Notes: generated from the sequence alone by a model not told the origin. Positions 34,727 to 43,858 are shown, numbered from the stretch's first letter. The stretch: DNA of 64,000 nt from Rhizobium aethiopicum (GCF_014197535.1 NZ_JACIFV010000016.1:1-64000); one strand, 5' to 3'. Translations and numbers: made by a program.

Positions 34727-35428
34727 TCAGTCGCAGGCGGGATCGCCCGGGCGGCAGACGAAAGGCGAAGCCCGGGGGTCGGGACGATTGTAGGTGTCGG
34801 CCTTCCCGCCTCTGAACTGCGGCAGATTACGGAAATTCGTGTCGGTTTCCCGACGCTCGGGCCGGCGGACTTCCTCTCTGCGATCGTTGTCGCGCCAGTC
34901 CCGGTTGCGATCCCGGTACTCGCGGGCCCGGTAATCCCGGTCCCGGTCCCGGTCACGGTCGCGGGAATAATAATCGCGGTCGCGGTCACGGTAATAATCG
35001 CGGTCGCGGTTGCGGTAATAATAGTCCGGGCCGCGGCTCCAGCGGTCACGCTCGCGATAGAAATCGCGATTGCGGTAGTACCGGTCCCAATAATTGCCGA
35101 CGCTGAAGGTGACCATCGGAATGCCCAGCGGGCGATAATATTCCGGACCCACATAGACGCGGCGTTGCTGGTAGACTGCCTGCACGTACTGGCCGGAGAC
35201 CCAGCCGCGGCCGCCATAGAATTCGACGTCGCACCAGTTGACGTTGGAAAGGCAGCCGCGGATTTCGACGGACGAACCGGCGGGTATGACGGCGACGGCG
35301 GGATACCGGGTGCTCGGACCGGCACGCATGTTGACGTTTGCCGTCGAGTAACCCTCGGCGGCCTGCGCCATTGCCGGAGCCAGCACAAGTAGCGCGGCCG
35401 CGGCTATTTTGACGATGAGGTTTCTCAC
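34727..35428 (-). CDS. secreted SH3-domain protein with Arg/Asp/Tyr-rich repeat tail
   Basis: A 233-residue exported protein: signal peptide (NLIVKIAAAALLVLAPAMA, cut near AQAA), one SH3_3 domain (about 25-90; NVNMRAGPSTRYPAV, WCDVEFYGGRGWVSGQYV) and then about 100 residues dominated by RDRDY, YYRNRD and RDRDRD units. The C-terminus (FVCRPGDPACD) has a Cys pair. I used the GTG at 35428, 9 nt after GAGGA, rather than the GTG at 35437 that touches the ribosome site. The tail is strongly charged and probably unstructured; binding to anionic wall or surface polymers is a guess. Confidence 0.85.
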   Translation of the reverse strand: MRNLIVKIAAAALLVLAPAMAQAAEGYSTANVNMRAGPSTRYPAVAVIPAGSSVEIRGCLSNVNWCDVEFYGGRGWVSGQYVQAVYQQRRVYVGPEYYRPLGIPMVTFSVGNYWDRYYRNRDFYRERDRWSRGPDYYYRNRDRDYYRDRDRDYYSRDRDRDRDRDYRAREYRDRNRDWRDNDRREEVRRPERRETDTNFRNLPQFRGGKADTYNRPDPRASPFVCRPGDPACD

Positions 35429-35712
35429 GCTTCTCACTCCTCGTTGGCGTGTTTTTCAGGCAGCGCTCGGCTGCGTTTCCTTGGCATATGGCATCTGGAA
35501 CAAAAGATAGAGCGATCGCCGGAATTTGTTAGGGCGTCATCATTCGCTTTGTCTTTCAAAACCTTATAGGTCGAGCGCGATGAACGCAGCTTGAACGGGG
35601 GGAGATTTGTGCTCTCATTCGCTTCGACAGGGCGCATGAACCGACAGGACGCGCGGAGCGTCTCCGGCACGTCACGCTGTCCGGCAATCGAGGTCCGATC
35701 CTGATCGACAAG
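35429..35712. other. intergenic region upstream of the RD-rich SH3 gene
   Basis: No ORF here has a ribosome site and typical codon use; a 78-residue minus frame is Arg/Ser/Pro-rich and looks like a shadow. It should contain the SH3 gene promoter, which I could not place with confidence. Confidence 0.4.
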
Positions 35713-35727
35713 TTAACCTTTTGTTAA
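35713..35727. promoter_or_regulatory. CtrA-type box TTAA-N7-TTAA
   Basis: TTAA-CCTTTTG-TTAA, exact CtrA consensus on both strands (each reads TTAA-N7-TTAAC). It lies 285 bp upstream of the SH3 gene (minus) and about 80 bp upstream of an orphan plus-strand terminator. Confidence 0.6.
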
Positions 35728-35739
35728 CCTTTCGGCGGC

Positions 35740-35835
35740 AGTCTCACATCAATACCCGCTTGCTCCTTGACCACGGATGAACTGGCACCGAGCCGGGCGG
35801 ATGACGAAAGGCCGGGCAACCGGCCTTTTTGTTTT
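35740..35835 (+). ncRNA. candidate short plus-strand transcript ending at an orphan terminator
   Basis: AAAGGCCGG-GCAA-CCGGCCTTT (35807-35828) followed by TTGTTTT is a strong plus-strand terminator with no plus-strand gene upstream: the two neighbours (SH3 protein and M20 dipeptidase) are both on the minus strand. On the minus strand the same hairpin lacks a good T-run. A ~95-nt RNA starting after the CtrA-type box is the simplest reading. Its 5' end is not known. Confidence 0.45.
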
Positions 35836-35870
35836 CTGGTTTTGGCGCCGATAGGGCGCGTCATTGCCCT

Positions 35871-37259
35871 TCAGCCGGCGAGCGCCTGAAGGATCCGCAC
35901 CCAGGAGCGGATGCCCTTATGGTAGGAGACAAGCTCGTACTTCTCGTTCGGCGAATGGATACGGTCATCGGCGAGGCCGAAGCCGACGAGCAGCGATTCC
36001 ATGCCGAGCATCTTCTGGAAATCTCCGACGATCGGGATCGAGCCGCCCATGCCGATGACGATGGCAGGTTTCGGCCACTCGTCGGAAAGCGCCGTCTTCG
36101 CCTTGGTCAGAACAGGCGAATCATAGGAGAGATGAATCGCCGGCGAGCCGCCATGCGGATGGAATTCCACCGAGCAGTCGCCCGGAATTTTCGACCTGAC
36201 ATAGCTGCGGAAAGCCTCGCGGATGGCAGCCGGATCCTGGGTGCCGACAAGCCGGAAGGAAACCTTGGCCGAGGCCTTGGCGGCGATGACCGTCTTGAAG
36301 CCTTCGCCGGTATATCCGCCCCAGATGCCATTGATTTCGGCCGTCGGCCGCGCCCAGGTGAGTTCCAGCACCGACCGGCCCTTTTCGCCGGAGGGAATGG
36401 AAAGGCCGACTTCACCGAGGAAGCTCTCCGCCGTTTTGCCGAGCGTATCCCATGACGCCTTGATGTTGTCGGGCGTTTCCTCGACGCCGTCGTAAAAGCC
36501 CTCAAGCGTGATGCGGCCGGTCTCGTCATGCAGGCCGGCAAGCGCCTCGACGAGAATATGGATCGGATTGGCCGCAGCGCCGCCGAAGAGGCCGGAATGC
36601 AGGTCGCGGTCGGCGGCCGTCACGACCACCTCCTCGCCGACGAGGCCGCGGAGTGCCGCGGCGATTGCCGGCGTATCGCGGTCCCACATGCCGGTATCGC
36701 AGACAAGCGCATAATCGGCCTTGAGTTCGGCGGCGTTGGCTTCGAGGAAAGGCTTCAAGGACGGTGAGCCCGATTCCTCCTCGCCCTCGAACAGAATGGT
36801 GATGCGGCAGGGAAGTGCGCCATTGATCTCCTTATAGGCGCGGCAGGCTTCGACGAAGGTCATCAACTGGCCCTTGTCGTCGGAGGTGCCGCGCCCGGTC
36901 AGGATCTTGCGGCCATCGCCGACATCCTTGATCGATGGCTCGAAGGGATCGTTTTCCCAAAGCTCGATCGGGTCGACCGGCTGCACGTCGTAATGGCCGT
37001 AGAAAAGAACATGGGGCGCGTCGGCGGAAGCGCCGGCATGGTGGGCGACGACCATCGTATGGCCGGGTGTGTCACGCACCGAGGCGGCAAAGCCGAGGCT
37101 TTCGAGATAGGCGACCAGCCATTCGGCCGCCTTCCGGCATTCGGTCCGATAGACGGGATCGGTGGAAATCGACTGGATGCGCAGAAGCTCGAACAGCTTT
37201 TCGAGGCTCGAGGAAAGGTTCTCATCGGCGCGCGCAAGCACCTGTTGTAGATCCGTCAT
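35871..37259 (-). CDS. M20 family dipeptidase
   Basis: A 462-residue zinc peptidase of the M20 (carnosinase/PepV-like) family. Metal ligands and catalytic residues are in the LFYGHYDVQPVD block, the SDDKGQ block, FEGEEESGSPSL (catalytic Glu) and a C-terminal His region (DDRIHSPNEKYEL). The dimerisation 'lid' lies around 190-300 (DRDLHSGLFGGAAANP). It probably cleaves dipeptides in the cytoplasm, since no signal peptide is present. I chose the ATG at 37259, which has AAGGAG upstream; the longer frame adds an unlikely stretch. Confidence 0.92.
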   Translation of the reverse strand: MTDLQQVLARADENLSSSLEKLFELLRIQSISTDPVYRTECRKAAEWLVAYLESLGFAASVRDTPGHTMVVAHHAGASADAPHVLFYGHYDVQPVDPIELWENDPFEPSIKDVGDGRKILTGRGTSDDKGQLMTFVEACRAYKEINGALPCRITILFEGEEESGSPSLKPFLEANAAELKADYALVCDTGMWDRDTPAIAAALRGLVGEEVVVTAADRDLHSGLFGGAAANPIHILVEALAGLHDETGRITLEGFYDGVEETPDNIKASWDTLGKTAESFLGEVGLSIPSGEKGRSVLELTWARPTAEINGIWGGYTGEGFKTVIAAKASAKVSFRLVGTQDPAAIREAFRSYVRSKIPGDCSVEFHPHGGSPAIHLSYDSPVLTKAKTALSDEWPKPAIVIGMGGSIPIVGDFQKMLGMESLLVGFGLADDRIHSPNEKYELVSYHKGIRSWVRILQALAG

Positions 37260-37469
37260 TTTCGACTCCTTTTTGAAATTTGGCCGGACGATAGACCAAA
37301 CGAGGAAGGCAGGCGAGGCGGAAAAGCAAAATGGGCGGCGCGAAAGCGGCCATATCCAGATCGGGTGCAAGAAGATTGCCGGATAATATAGAAGAAGCTG
37401 CTAATTCAATTTACAGTTATTTAGTACAACCTAAATAGTCTGACAGAATTCAGCTGTTCGGGGGGACGG

Positions 37470-39854
37470 ATGTTTTCGGTCATTACATGTATTCGCGACG
37501 ATCACGATTGGCGGCTGGTACTCGCGGCCGCCGCGGTTTGTCTGATCGGCGCGATGGCAGCAATGCTGCCGCTTTCGCGCGCTCAAGGATGCGATGCCGG
37601 GCGCCGCAGGCTCTGGATCGCCGCCTCGGCTTTCGCCTTCGGCACCGGCGTATGGGCAACGCACTTCATCGCGATGCTGGCCTATGACGGCGGCATGCCG
37701 ATCAGCTACCAACTGGGGCTGACGGCGCTTTCCTTCCTCCTGTCGGTTGTCGGTTCGTGGGCGGCGATCGTCGTCGCTTCGGAGAGCCGCGGCCAGTTTT
37801 CGCGCATCCGCGGCGGCGTCCTGATGGCGCTCGGCATCGCCTCGATGCACCTGACCGGTATGCAGGCGATCGAGACACAGGCGGTCATCGTCTATGATCC
37901 CTACATGACGCTGAGTGCGGTTCTGGCGGGGGCGCTGCTGTCGAGCGCTGCCTTCTACGCCTTCTTCCAGTGCAGGGGCCTGAGGCGGCTCCTCACCTCG
38001 TCCGTCATCTTCGTTCTTGCAATCTGCGCTCTCCACTTCATTTCGATGGCAAGTATCACGCTTGTGCCGGATCCCGGCAAAGAGGTCCCGGCGATGGTGC
38101 TCGATACCAGCCTGCTGGCAGCGATCGTGGTGGTAGCGGCGACGGCTCTCATTCTGACCGCTATCGCGGTGGTCTTTATCGACAGCCATCTGACGGATCT
38201 GAGAGGGCTCGCCAATGCCTCGCAGGAAGGGTTGCTGATCCTGCGCGAAGGCAGGGTCATCGATGCCAATGAACGGTTCCAAACGCTTTCCGGCTGGAAG
38301 CTTGCCGATCTTGTCGGCAGGGCGCCGTCCGTTGCTTTGACCGTCAACCAGGGGCAGAACAGGCCTAGCGAGACCTTGCTCAGCACCCGCGGCGGCAAGG
38401 AGATCGCCGTCGAAGTCAATACCAGCAGGATCGTCTATCGCGGGCACAATTGTGACGTGCTGGCGGTGCGCGATCTGACGGAGCGCCGGCAGGCCGAGGA
38501 GATGATCGAACATCTCGCCCACCACGATGTTCTCACCGATCTTCCGAACCGGTCGTTGTTCGATACGCGCATCCGCCAGGCGCTGCAGATGGCCGAACGA
38601 AAAAGCAGCAAGGTGGCCCTCTTCTATATCGATCTCGATCGGTTCAAGAGCGTCAACGATATTTTCGGCCATGCCGAGGGCGACCGAATTCTCCGCAAGG
38701 TTGCCTCGATCCTCCGTCGCGTCGCCGATGAAAGCGATACGATCGCCCGTCTCGGTGGCGATGAATTTGCCATCATTCAGCCCGCCGGACAGCAACCGGC
38801 GGCCGCGCAGAAGCTCGCAGCCGCGATCCTCGACGAATTCGCCGCCGAGATGGATACGGCACGCGACCCCACAGCCGTCGGCGTCAGCCTCGGCATCGCC
38901 CTTTATCCGGCCGACGGACGTGATGTGGACGAGATCTGCAACAATGCCGATATCGCACTCTATCGGGTCAAGCACGGCGGCCGCGGCAAGGCCTGTTTCT
39001 TCGACGCGGAAATGGACGAGGCCACGCGCGCCCGCCGCCAGATCGAAAGCGAACTGCGCCACGCCATCACCCGCAATCAGATCCATGTCAGCTATCAGCC
39101 GATTTACGGCGCACTTAGCGGCGAGGTCAGCGGTTATGAGGCCTTGATGCGCTGGAACCGGCCGGGGCACGGCATCAGCGAGCCGGATGTCTTTATTCCG
39201 ATCGCCGAGGAAAGCGGATCGATCGTCCAGCTCGGCGAATGGGTGCTGCGCGAGGCCTGTACAGAGGCTGCGCGCTGGCCGCATCCGCTGACGATCGCCG
39301 TCAATGTCTCGCCGGTGCAGTTCATGTTGCCGAACCTTTGCGAGCGGATCGAGGCGATCCTCGAGGAAACGGAGCTCGCGCCCGACCGGCTGGAAATCGA
39401 AATCACCGAGGCCGCTCTCATCCGTGACCGCGATCGGGTGATGGCCACGCTGCAGCGCCTGCGCAGTCTCGGCGTTCACATCGTCATGGACGACTTCGGC
39501 ACCGGTTTTTCCTCGCTTTCCAACCTGCGAACCTTCCCGTTCGACAAGATCAAGGTCGACCGCAGCTTCACCGGCATGCTGGAACATGACGCGGCGTCAC
39601 GTTCGATCGTGCGCGCCATCATCGGTCTCGGCCACAGCCTCGGCATGCCTGTCGTGACGGAGGGCGTCGAAACCGAGACGCAGCGCCAGATCGTCCTCGA
39701 AGAAGGCTGCGCACAGGTGCAGGGCTTTTTGCTCGGCAAGCCGGATATCGAGCCGAGCATCAAGCTCGCCGCCAAAAGCCTTCTGTCCTCGACGGCCGAC
39801 GCTGACGTGTCGCCGCCTCCGTGGCGGCGATCTACGCGTCTTGCCGGTGAATAA
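37470..39854 (+). CDS. MHYT-PAS-GGDEF-EAL cyclic-di-GMP signalling protein
   Basis: A 794-residue membrane protein. The N-terminal ~240 residues form seven helices with three MHYT-type motifs (ATHFIAM, SMHLTGM, ALHFISM), proposed to bind copper and sense O2, CO or NO. A PAS-like domain follows (about 245-355), then GGDEF at about 429 (intact LGGDEF, so a diguanylate cyclase may be active) and an EAL domain with Glu557 (YEALMRW), the DDFGTGFSSL loop and ETEGVE-type downstream residues. Both catalytic domains look complete, so net synthesis or hydrolysis cannot be told. Standalone; a MarR gene is convergent. Confidence 0.93.
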   Translation: MFSVITCIRDDHDWRLVLAAAAVCLIGAMAAMLPLSRAQGCDAGRRRLWIAASAFAFGTGVWATHFIAMLAYDGGMPISYQLGLTALSFLLSVVGSWAAIVVASESRGQFSRIRGGVLMALGIASMHLTGMQAIETQAVIVYDPYMTLSAVLAGALLSSAAFYAFFQCRGLRRLLTSSVIFVLAICALHFISMASITLVPDPGKEVPAMVLDTSLLAAIVVVAATALILTAIAVVFIDSHLTDLRGLANASQEGLLILREGRVIDANERFQTLSGWKLADLVGRAPSVALTVNQGQNRPSETLLSTRGGKEIAVEVNTSRIVYRGHNCDVLAVRDLTERRQAEEMIEHLAHHDVLTDLPNRSLFDTRIRQALQMAERKSSKVALFYIDLDRFKSVNDIFGHAEGDRILRKVASILRRVADESDTIARLGGDEFAIIQPAGQQPAAAQKLAAAILDEFAAEMDTARDPTAVGVSLGIALYPADGRDVDEICNNADIALYRVKHGGRGKACFFDAEMDEATRARRQIESELRHAITRNQIHVSYQPIYGALSGEVSGYEALMRWNRPGHGISEPDVFIPIAEESGSIVQLGEWVLREACTEAARWPHPLTIAVNVSPVQFMLPNLCERIEAILEETELAPDRLEIEITEAALIRDRDRVMATLQRLRSLGVHIVMDDFGTGFSSLSNLRTFPFDKIKVDRSFTGMLEHDAASRSIVRAIIGLGHSLGMPVVTEGVETETQRQIVLEEGCAQVQGFLLGKPDIEPSIKLAAKSLLSSTADADVSPPPWRRSTRLAGE

Positions 39855-39860
39855 TCTCGA

Positions 39861-40292
39861 TCAGAGCGTCTTGGCGTTTTCCAGCAGCCGGCGGATATAT
39901 TCGAGCGTCAGCTCGCGTTCGAATCCGCGAAAGCCTTTGAACAGCGCGAGGTCCGCCTCACGCGCGGTCTCGATCGCCTCAGCCTCCATTGCACGCGCCT
40001 TCGGCGTCAGGAAAATCAGCTGCGCCCGCTTGTCGGACGGATGCGGCCGGCGCTCGATCAGCCCGTCGCGGACCATGCGCGAAAGCGTATTGGCCATGGT
40101 TGCCTGTTCGATAGCGACTCGGTCGAGAAGCTGTTTCTGGGTCAGCCCATCCTCGGCCCAGAGTTCCAGCAGGATGGGAAACTGGCCGGGAGAGAAACCA
40201 AGTCCGACCGCACGCTGGTGCAGCGAGCGGGCAAAACCTTTCGCCAGCTGGCTGGCAAGGTAAGCTCCCGAATCCATGCGGTTAAATCCCAT
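39861..40292 (-). CDS. MarR family transcriptional regulator
   Basis: A 143-residue winged-helix regulator: the GLSPGQFPILLELWAEDG-like region (about 30-50), LTQKQLLDRVAIEQATMANTLSRM as HTH (52-76) and the wing RDGLIERRPHPSDKRAQLIFLT. Target and ligand unknown. It lies 6 bp from the 3' end of the convergent GGDEF-EAL gene. Upstream, the intergenic region to polA carries a small RNA on the same strand. An alternative start is Met6. Confidence 0.9.
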   Translation of the reverse strand: MGFNRMDSGAYLASQLAKGFARSLHQRAVGLGFSPGQFPILLELWAEDGLTQKQLLDRVAIEQATMANTLSRMVRDGLIERRPHPSDKRAQLIFLTPKARAMEAEAIETAREADLALFKGFRGFERELTLEYIRRLLENAKTL

Positions 40293-40391
40293 GATTGCAA
40301 GTTAGGCTCAAAACCGTGCCGGAGACAATGCAGCAAATCGCAGAGGATGCTGCAAAAAATGCAAGCCGCGATCAGACCTGCGCGAGCCTGG

Positions 40392-40540
40392 AAAAACAAA
40401 AGTCGCCATGACCTGGAGGTTGGCCATGGCGACTTTAAAATGGGGACAAAGGCCCGGAGAGGGGGATAAGGCCTTTGTCCAAGCCTGATGCGGCGGGGGA
40501 CAAGCCGGTAATCAGACCCGCGACGCGATCAAGCGCCGGT
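40392..40540 (-). ncRNA. alpha-r7 family (Smr7C-like) trans-acting small RNA
   Basis: Minus strand: a hairpin CTGAT ... ATCAG with inner CGGC/GCCG (40485-40516, loop TTGTCCCCC), a perfect 11-bp stem GGACAAAGGCC/GGCCTTTGTCC (40444-40480, loop TTATCCCCCTCTCCG), and a terminator AAAGTCGCCATG/CATGGCGACTTT (40399-40436, loop with AACCTCCAGG) followed by TGTTTTT. In Sinorhizobium meliloti Smr7C maps between polA and a marR-type gene, as here. The C-rich loops can pair with Shine-Dalgarno regions. The 5' end is estimated from the ~150-nt family length. Confidence 0.78.
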
Positions 40541-40611
40541 GACATGCATTTGTGGCTACGAATGTGGTTTTTCAAGGGTCACGGTACGTTACAAATCGGT
40601 AACAGTTTGGT

Positions 40612-40632
40612 GAGCGGAAATCCTTTCCGCTC
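40612..40632. repeat. 9-bp inverted repeat between the sRNA and polA promoters
   Basis: GAGCGGAAA-TCC-TTTCCGCTC, perfect arms, between the start of the minus-strand sRNA and polA. It could be an operator for either, or a hairpin in the polA leader. Confidence 0.5.
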
Positions 40633-40688
40633 TTGGCGCACCGAACTTTATATGGACCTGGTTTCCTGCCCGCGCTATCCATGCACGC

Positions 40689-43688
40689 ATGAAAAATGGC
40701 GATCATCTCTTCCTAGTCGACGGTTCCGGTTTCATCTTCCGGGCGTTTCACGCATTACCGCCGCTGACGCGCAAGACCGACGGTCTGCCGGTCGGCGCCG
40801 TTTCCGGTTTCTGCAACATGCTGTGGAAGCTCTTGAGGGATGCGCGCAACACCGATGTCGGGGTAACGCCGACCCATCTTGCCGTCATTTTCGACTATTC
40901 CGCCAAGACCTTTCGTAAGGATCTCTATGACGCCTACAAGGCGAACCGATCGGCCCCGCCGGAAGAGCTCATCCCGCAATTCGGCCTTATAAGAGAGGCG
41001 ACCCGCGCCTTCAACCTGCCCTGCATCGAGACCGAAGGCTTCGAGGCCGACGACATCATCGCCACCTACGCCCGCCAGGCCGAGGCCGCGGGCGCCGATG
41101 TCACCATCGTTTCCTCCGATAAGGATCTGATGCAGCTCGTCACCTCCAATGTCCATATGTATGACAGCATGAAGGACAAGCAGCTCGGCATTCCCGACGT
41201 TGTCGAGAAATGGGGCGTGCCGCCGGAAAAGATGATCGATCTGCAGGCGATGACCGGTGATTCCGTCGACAATGTTCCCGGCATTCCGGGAATCGGCCCG
41301 AAAACCGCTGCCCAGCTCCTTGAGGAATATGGCGATCTCGACACGCTGCTCGATCGCGCCACCGAGATCAAGCAGGTCAAGCGCCGCGAGACGATCCTCG
41401 CCAATATCGAGATGGCGCGACTTTCGCGCGAACTCGTGCGGCTGCGCACCGACGTGCCGCTCGATCTCGATCTCGACGCGCTGGTGTTGGAACCGCAGAA
41501 CGGCCCGAAGCTCATCGGCTTCCTGAAGACGATGGAATTCACGTCGCTGACCCGACGCGTCGCCGAAGTCTGCGATTGCGATGCGAGCACCATCGAACCG
41601 GCGGTCGTCCCTATCGAGTGGGGCAAGGCGGCCCATGGTCCCGATCTCGACGCGGCCGAGCCGGAGCCCGTTGCCGGCGGCATCCCGGACGTATCGGGCG
41701 AATCGGTGCCCGTGCCGCCGCGCGCGAAGGCAAAGAGCGGCGTCGAAGGCGCTTTTTCGCCGGCCGATCTCGCCAAAGCGCGGGCCGAGGCATTTGCGAC
41801 GCTGCCCTTCGATCATTCGAACTACGAGACGATCCGCGATCTGGCGACGCTCGACAGATGGATAGCCGATGCGCGCGACACCGGCCTTGTGGCTTTCGAT
41901 ACCGAGACGACGTCGCTGGATGCGATGCAGGCCGAGCTGGTCGGTTTTGCGATGGCGATCGCCGACAATGTCAGCGATCCCACCGGCACGAAGATTCGCG
42001 CCGCCTATGTGCCGCTCGCCCACAAGAACGGCGTCGGCGATCTGCTCGGCGGCGGCCTTGCGGAAAACCAGATTCCCATGGGTGACGCCTTGCCGCGGCT
42101 GAAGGCATTGCTAGAGGATGAATCGGTCCTCAAGGTCGCCCAGAACCTGAAATACGACTACCTCTTGATGAAGCGTTACGGCATCGAAACGAAGAGTTTC
42201 GACGACACGATGCTGATCTCCTACGTGCTCGACGCCGGCACCGGCGCTCACGGCATGGACCCGCTCTCGGAAAAATTCCTCGGCCATAAGCCGATTCCGT
42301 ACAAGGACGTGGCCGGCAGCGGCAAGGCGAACGTCACCTTCGACCTGGTCGATATCGACCGCGCCACCCATTACGCCGCCGAAGACGCCGACGTGACGCT
42401 GCGCCTCTGGCTGGTGCTGAAGCCGCGGCTGGCGGCGGTGGGGCTGACCAGCGTTTACGAGCGGCTGGAGCGGCCGCTGCTGCCGGTGCTGGCGCATATG
42501 GAAGCGCGCGGCATCACCGTCGATCGGCAGATCCTGTCGCGGCTGTCCGGCGAACTGGCGCAGGGGGCGGCGCGTCTGGAAGACGAGATCTACCAGCTCG
42601 CCGGCGAGCGTTTCAATATCGGTTCGCCGAAGCAGCTGGGCGATATCCTGTTCGGCAAGATGGGCCTTGCCGGCGGCAGCAAGACGAAGACCGGACAATG
42701 GTCGACCTCCGCCTCGGTGCTCGAGGATCTCGCCGCCGCCGGTTTCGAGCTCCCGCGCAAGATCGTCGACTGGCGCCAGCTCACCAAGCTGAAATCCACC
42801 TATACCGACGCGCTTCCGGGCTATGTCCATCCGGAGACCAGGCGGGTCCATACCTCCTATTCGCTGGCTTCGACGACCACAGGGCGCCTGTCCTCGTCCG
42901 AACCGAACCTGCAGAACATTCCGGTGCGCACCGCAGAAGGCCGCAAGATCCGCACCGCTTTCATCTCGACGCCGGGTCACAAGCTGATCTCCGCCGACTA
43001 CAGCCAGATCGAACTGCGGGTGCTTGCCCATGTGGCCGAGATCCCGCAGCTGACCAAAGCCTTCGAGGATGGCGTCGACATTCACGCCATGACCGCGTCG
43101 GAAATGTTCGGCGTGCCGGTCGAAGGCATGCCGGGCGAAGTGCGCCGCCGCGCCAAGGCGATCAATTTCGGCATCATCTACGGCATCTCCGCCTTCGGTC
43201 TCGCCAACCAGCTGTCGATCGAGCGCTCGGAAGCCGGCGATTACATCAAGAAGTATTTCGAGCGTTTTCCCGGCATTCGCGATTATATGGAGAGCCGCAA
43301 GGTGATGGCGCGCGACAAGGGTTATGTCGAGACGATCTTCGGCCGGCGAATCAACTATCCCGAAATCCGCTCGTCCAATCCGTCTGTGCGGGCCTTCAAC
43401 GAGCGTGCGGCGATCAACGCGCCGATCCAGGGTTCGGCTGCCGACGTCATCCGCCGAGCGATGATCAAGATGGAGCCGGCGCTCGCCGAAGCCGGTCTTG
43501 CAGAGCGTGTGCGCATGCTGCTGCAGGTGCATGACGAGCTGATTTTCGAGGTCGAGGACGAGGGTGTCGAAAAGGCGATGCCGATCATCGTCTCGGTCAT
43601 GGAAAACGCCACGATGCCGGCGCTCGAAATGCGCGTGCCGCTCAAGGTCGATGCCCGCGCCGCCACCAATTGGGACGAGGCGCATTAA
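40689..43688 (+). CDS. polA: DNA polymerase I
   Basis: Replication/repair polymerase of 999 residues with three active-looking parts: 5'-nuclease (1-about 310; FDYSAKTFRKDLY, EADDIIATYA, GIPGIGPKTA), 3'-5' exonuclease (about 385-590; FDTETTSLD, NLKYDYLLMKRYG and YAAEDADVTLRL keep the DEDD residues) and polymerase (SADYSQIELRV motif A, RRRAKAINFGIIYG motif B, QVHDELIFE motif C). Proofreading thus appears intact. An insertion of ~60 Pro/Ala-rich residues follows the nuclease. Monocistronic, with a hairpin pair downstream. Confidence 0.98.
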   Translation: MKNGDHLFLVDGSGFIFRAFHALPPLTRKTDGLPVGAVSGFCNMLWKLLRDARNTDVGVTPTHLAVIFDYSAKTFRKDLYDAYKANRSAPPEELIPQFGLIREATRAFNLPCIETEGFEADDIIATYARQAEAAGADVTIVSSDKDLMQLVTSNVHMYDSMKDKQLGIPDVVEKWGVPPEKMIDLQAMTGDSVDNVPGIPGIGPKTAAQLLEEYGDLDTLLDRATEIKQVKRRETILANIEMARLSRELVRLRTDVPLDLDLDALVLEPQNGPKLIGFLKTMEFTSLTRRVAEVCDCDASTIEPAVVPIEWGKAAHGPDLDAAEPEPVAGGIPDVSGESVPVPPRAKAKSGVEGAFSPADLAKARAEAFATLPFDHSNYETIRDLATLDRWIADARDTGLVAFDTETTSLDAMQAELVGFAMAIADNVSDPTGTKIRAAYVPLAHKNGVGDLLGGGLAENQIPMGDALPRLKALLEDESVLKVAQNLKYDYLLMKRYGIETKSFDDTMLISYVLDAGTGAHGMDPLSEKFLGHKPIPYKDVAGSGKANVTFDLVDIDRATHYAAEDADVTLRLWLVLKPRLAAVGLTSVYERLERPLLPVLAHMEARGITVDRQILSRLSGELAQGAARLEDEIYQLAGERFNIGSPKQLGDILFGKMGLAGGSKTKTGQWSTSASVLEDLAAAGFELPRKIVDWRQLTKLKSTYTDALPGYVHPETRRVHTSYSLASTTTGRLSSSEPNLQNIPVRTAEGRKIRTAFISTPGHKLISADYSQIELRVLAHVAEIPQLTKAFEDGVDIHAMTASEMFGVPVEGMPGEVRRRAKAINFGIIYGISAFGLANQLSIERSEAGDYIKKYFERFPGIRDYMESRKVMARDKGYVETIFGRRINYPEIRSSNPSVRAFNERAAINAPIQGSAADVIRRAMIKMEPALAEAGLAERVRMLLQVHDELIFEVEDEGVEKAMPIIVSVMENATMPALEMRVPLKVDARAATNWDEAH

Positions 43689-43761
43689 CCGCCTCCCCAA
43701 AACGAAAAAGATTTTTCCGTTTCTCCTAACTCACTGAAATCACGACCATGTACCTCCCCAG

Positions 43762-43809
43762 GCCGTATCGGAACGATACGGCTGGAAGGAACTTATTAAC
43801 CTTCCTTTT
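43762..43809 (+). terminator. tandem hairpins after polA
   Basis: GCCGTATCG-GAA-CGATACGGC (43762-43782) is a perfect stem; next comes GGAAGG-AACTTATTAA-CCTTCC (43784-43805) followed by TTTTC. The second is the likely terminator. Confidence 0.6.
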
Positions 43810-43858
43810 CTATCCCGGTAGGGTCGTAATTTGTTAGGCATGAGTGAGTAGCGGACGC

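Noticed and set aside
34915..35045. Near-periodic CGGTCGCGGTCACGG units that could be taken for a CRISPR or satellite
   Set aside because: They are in frame within the SH3 gene and encode its RD-rich tail; units are degenerate with no unique spacers.
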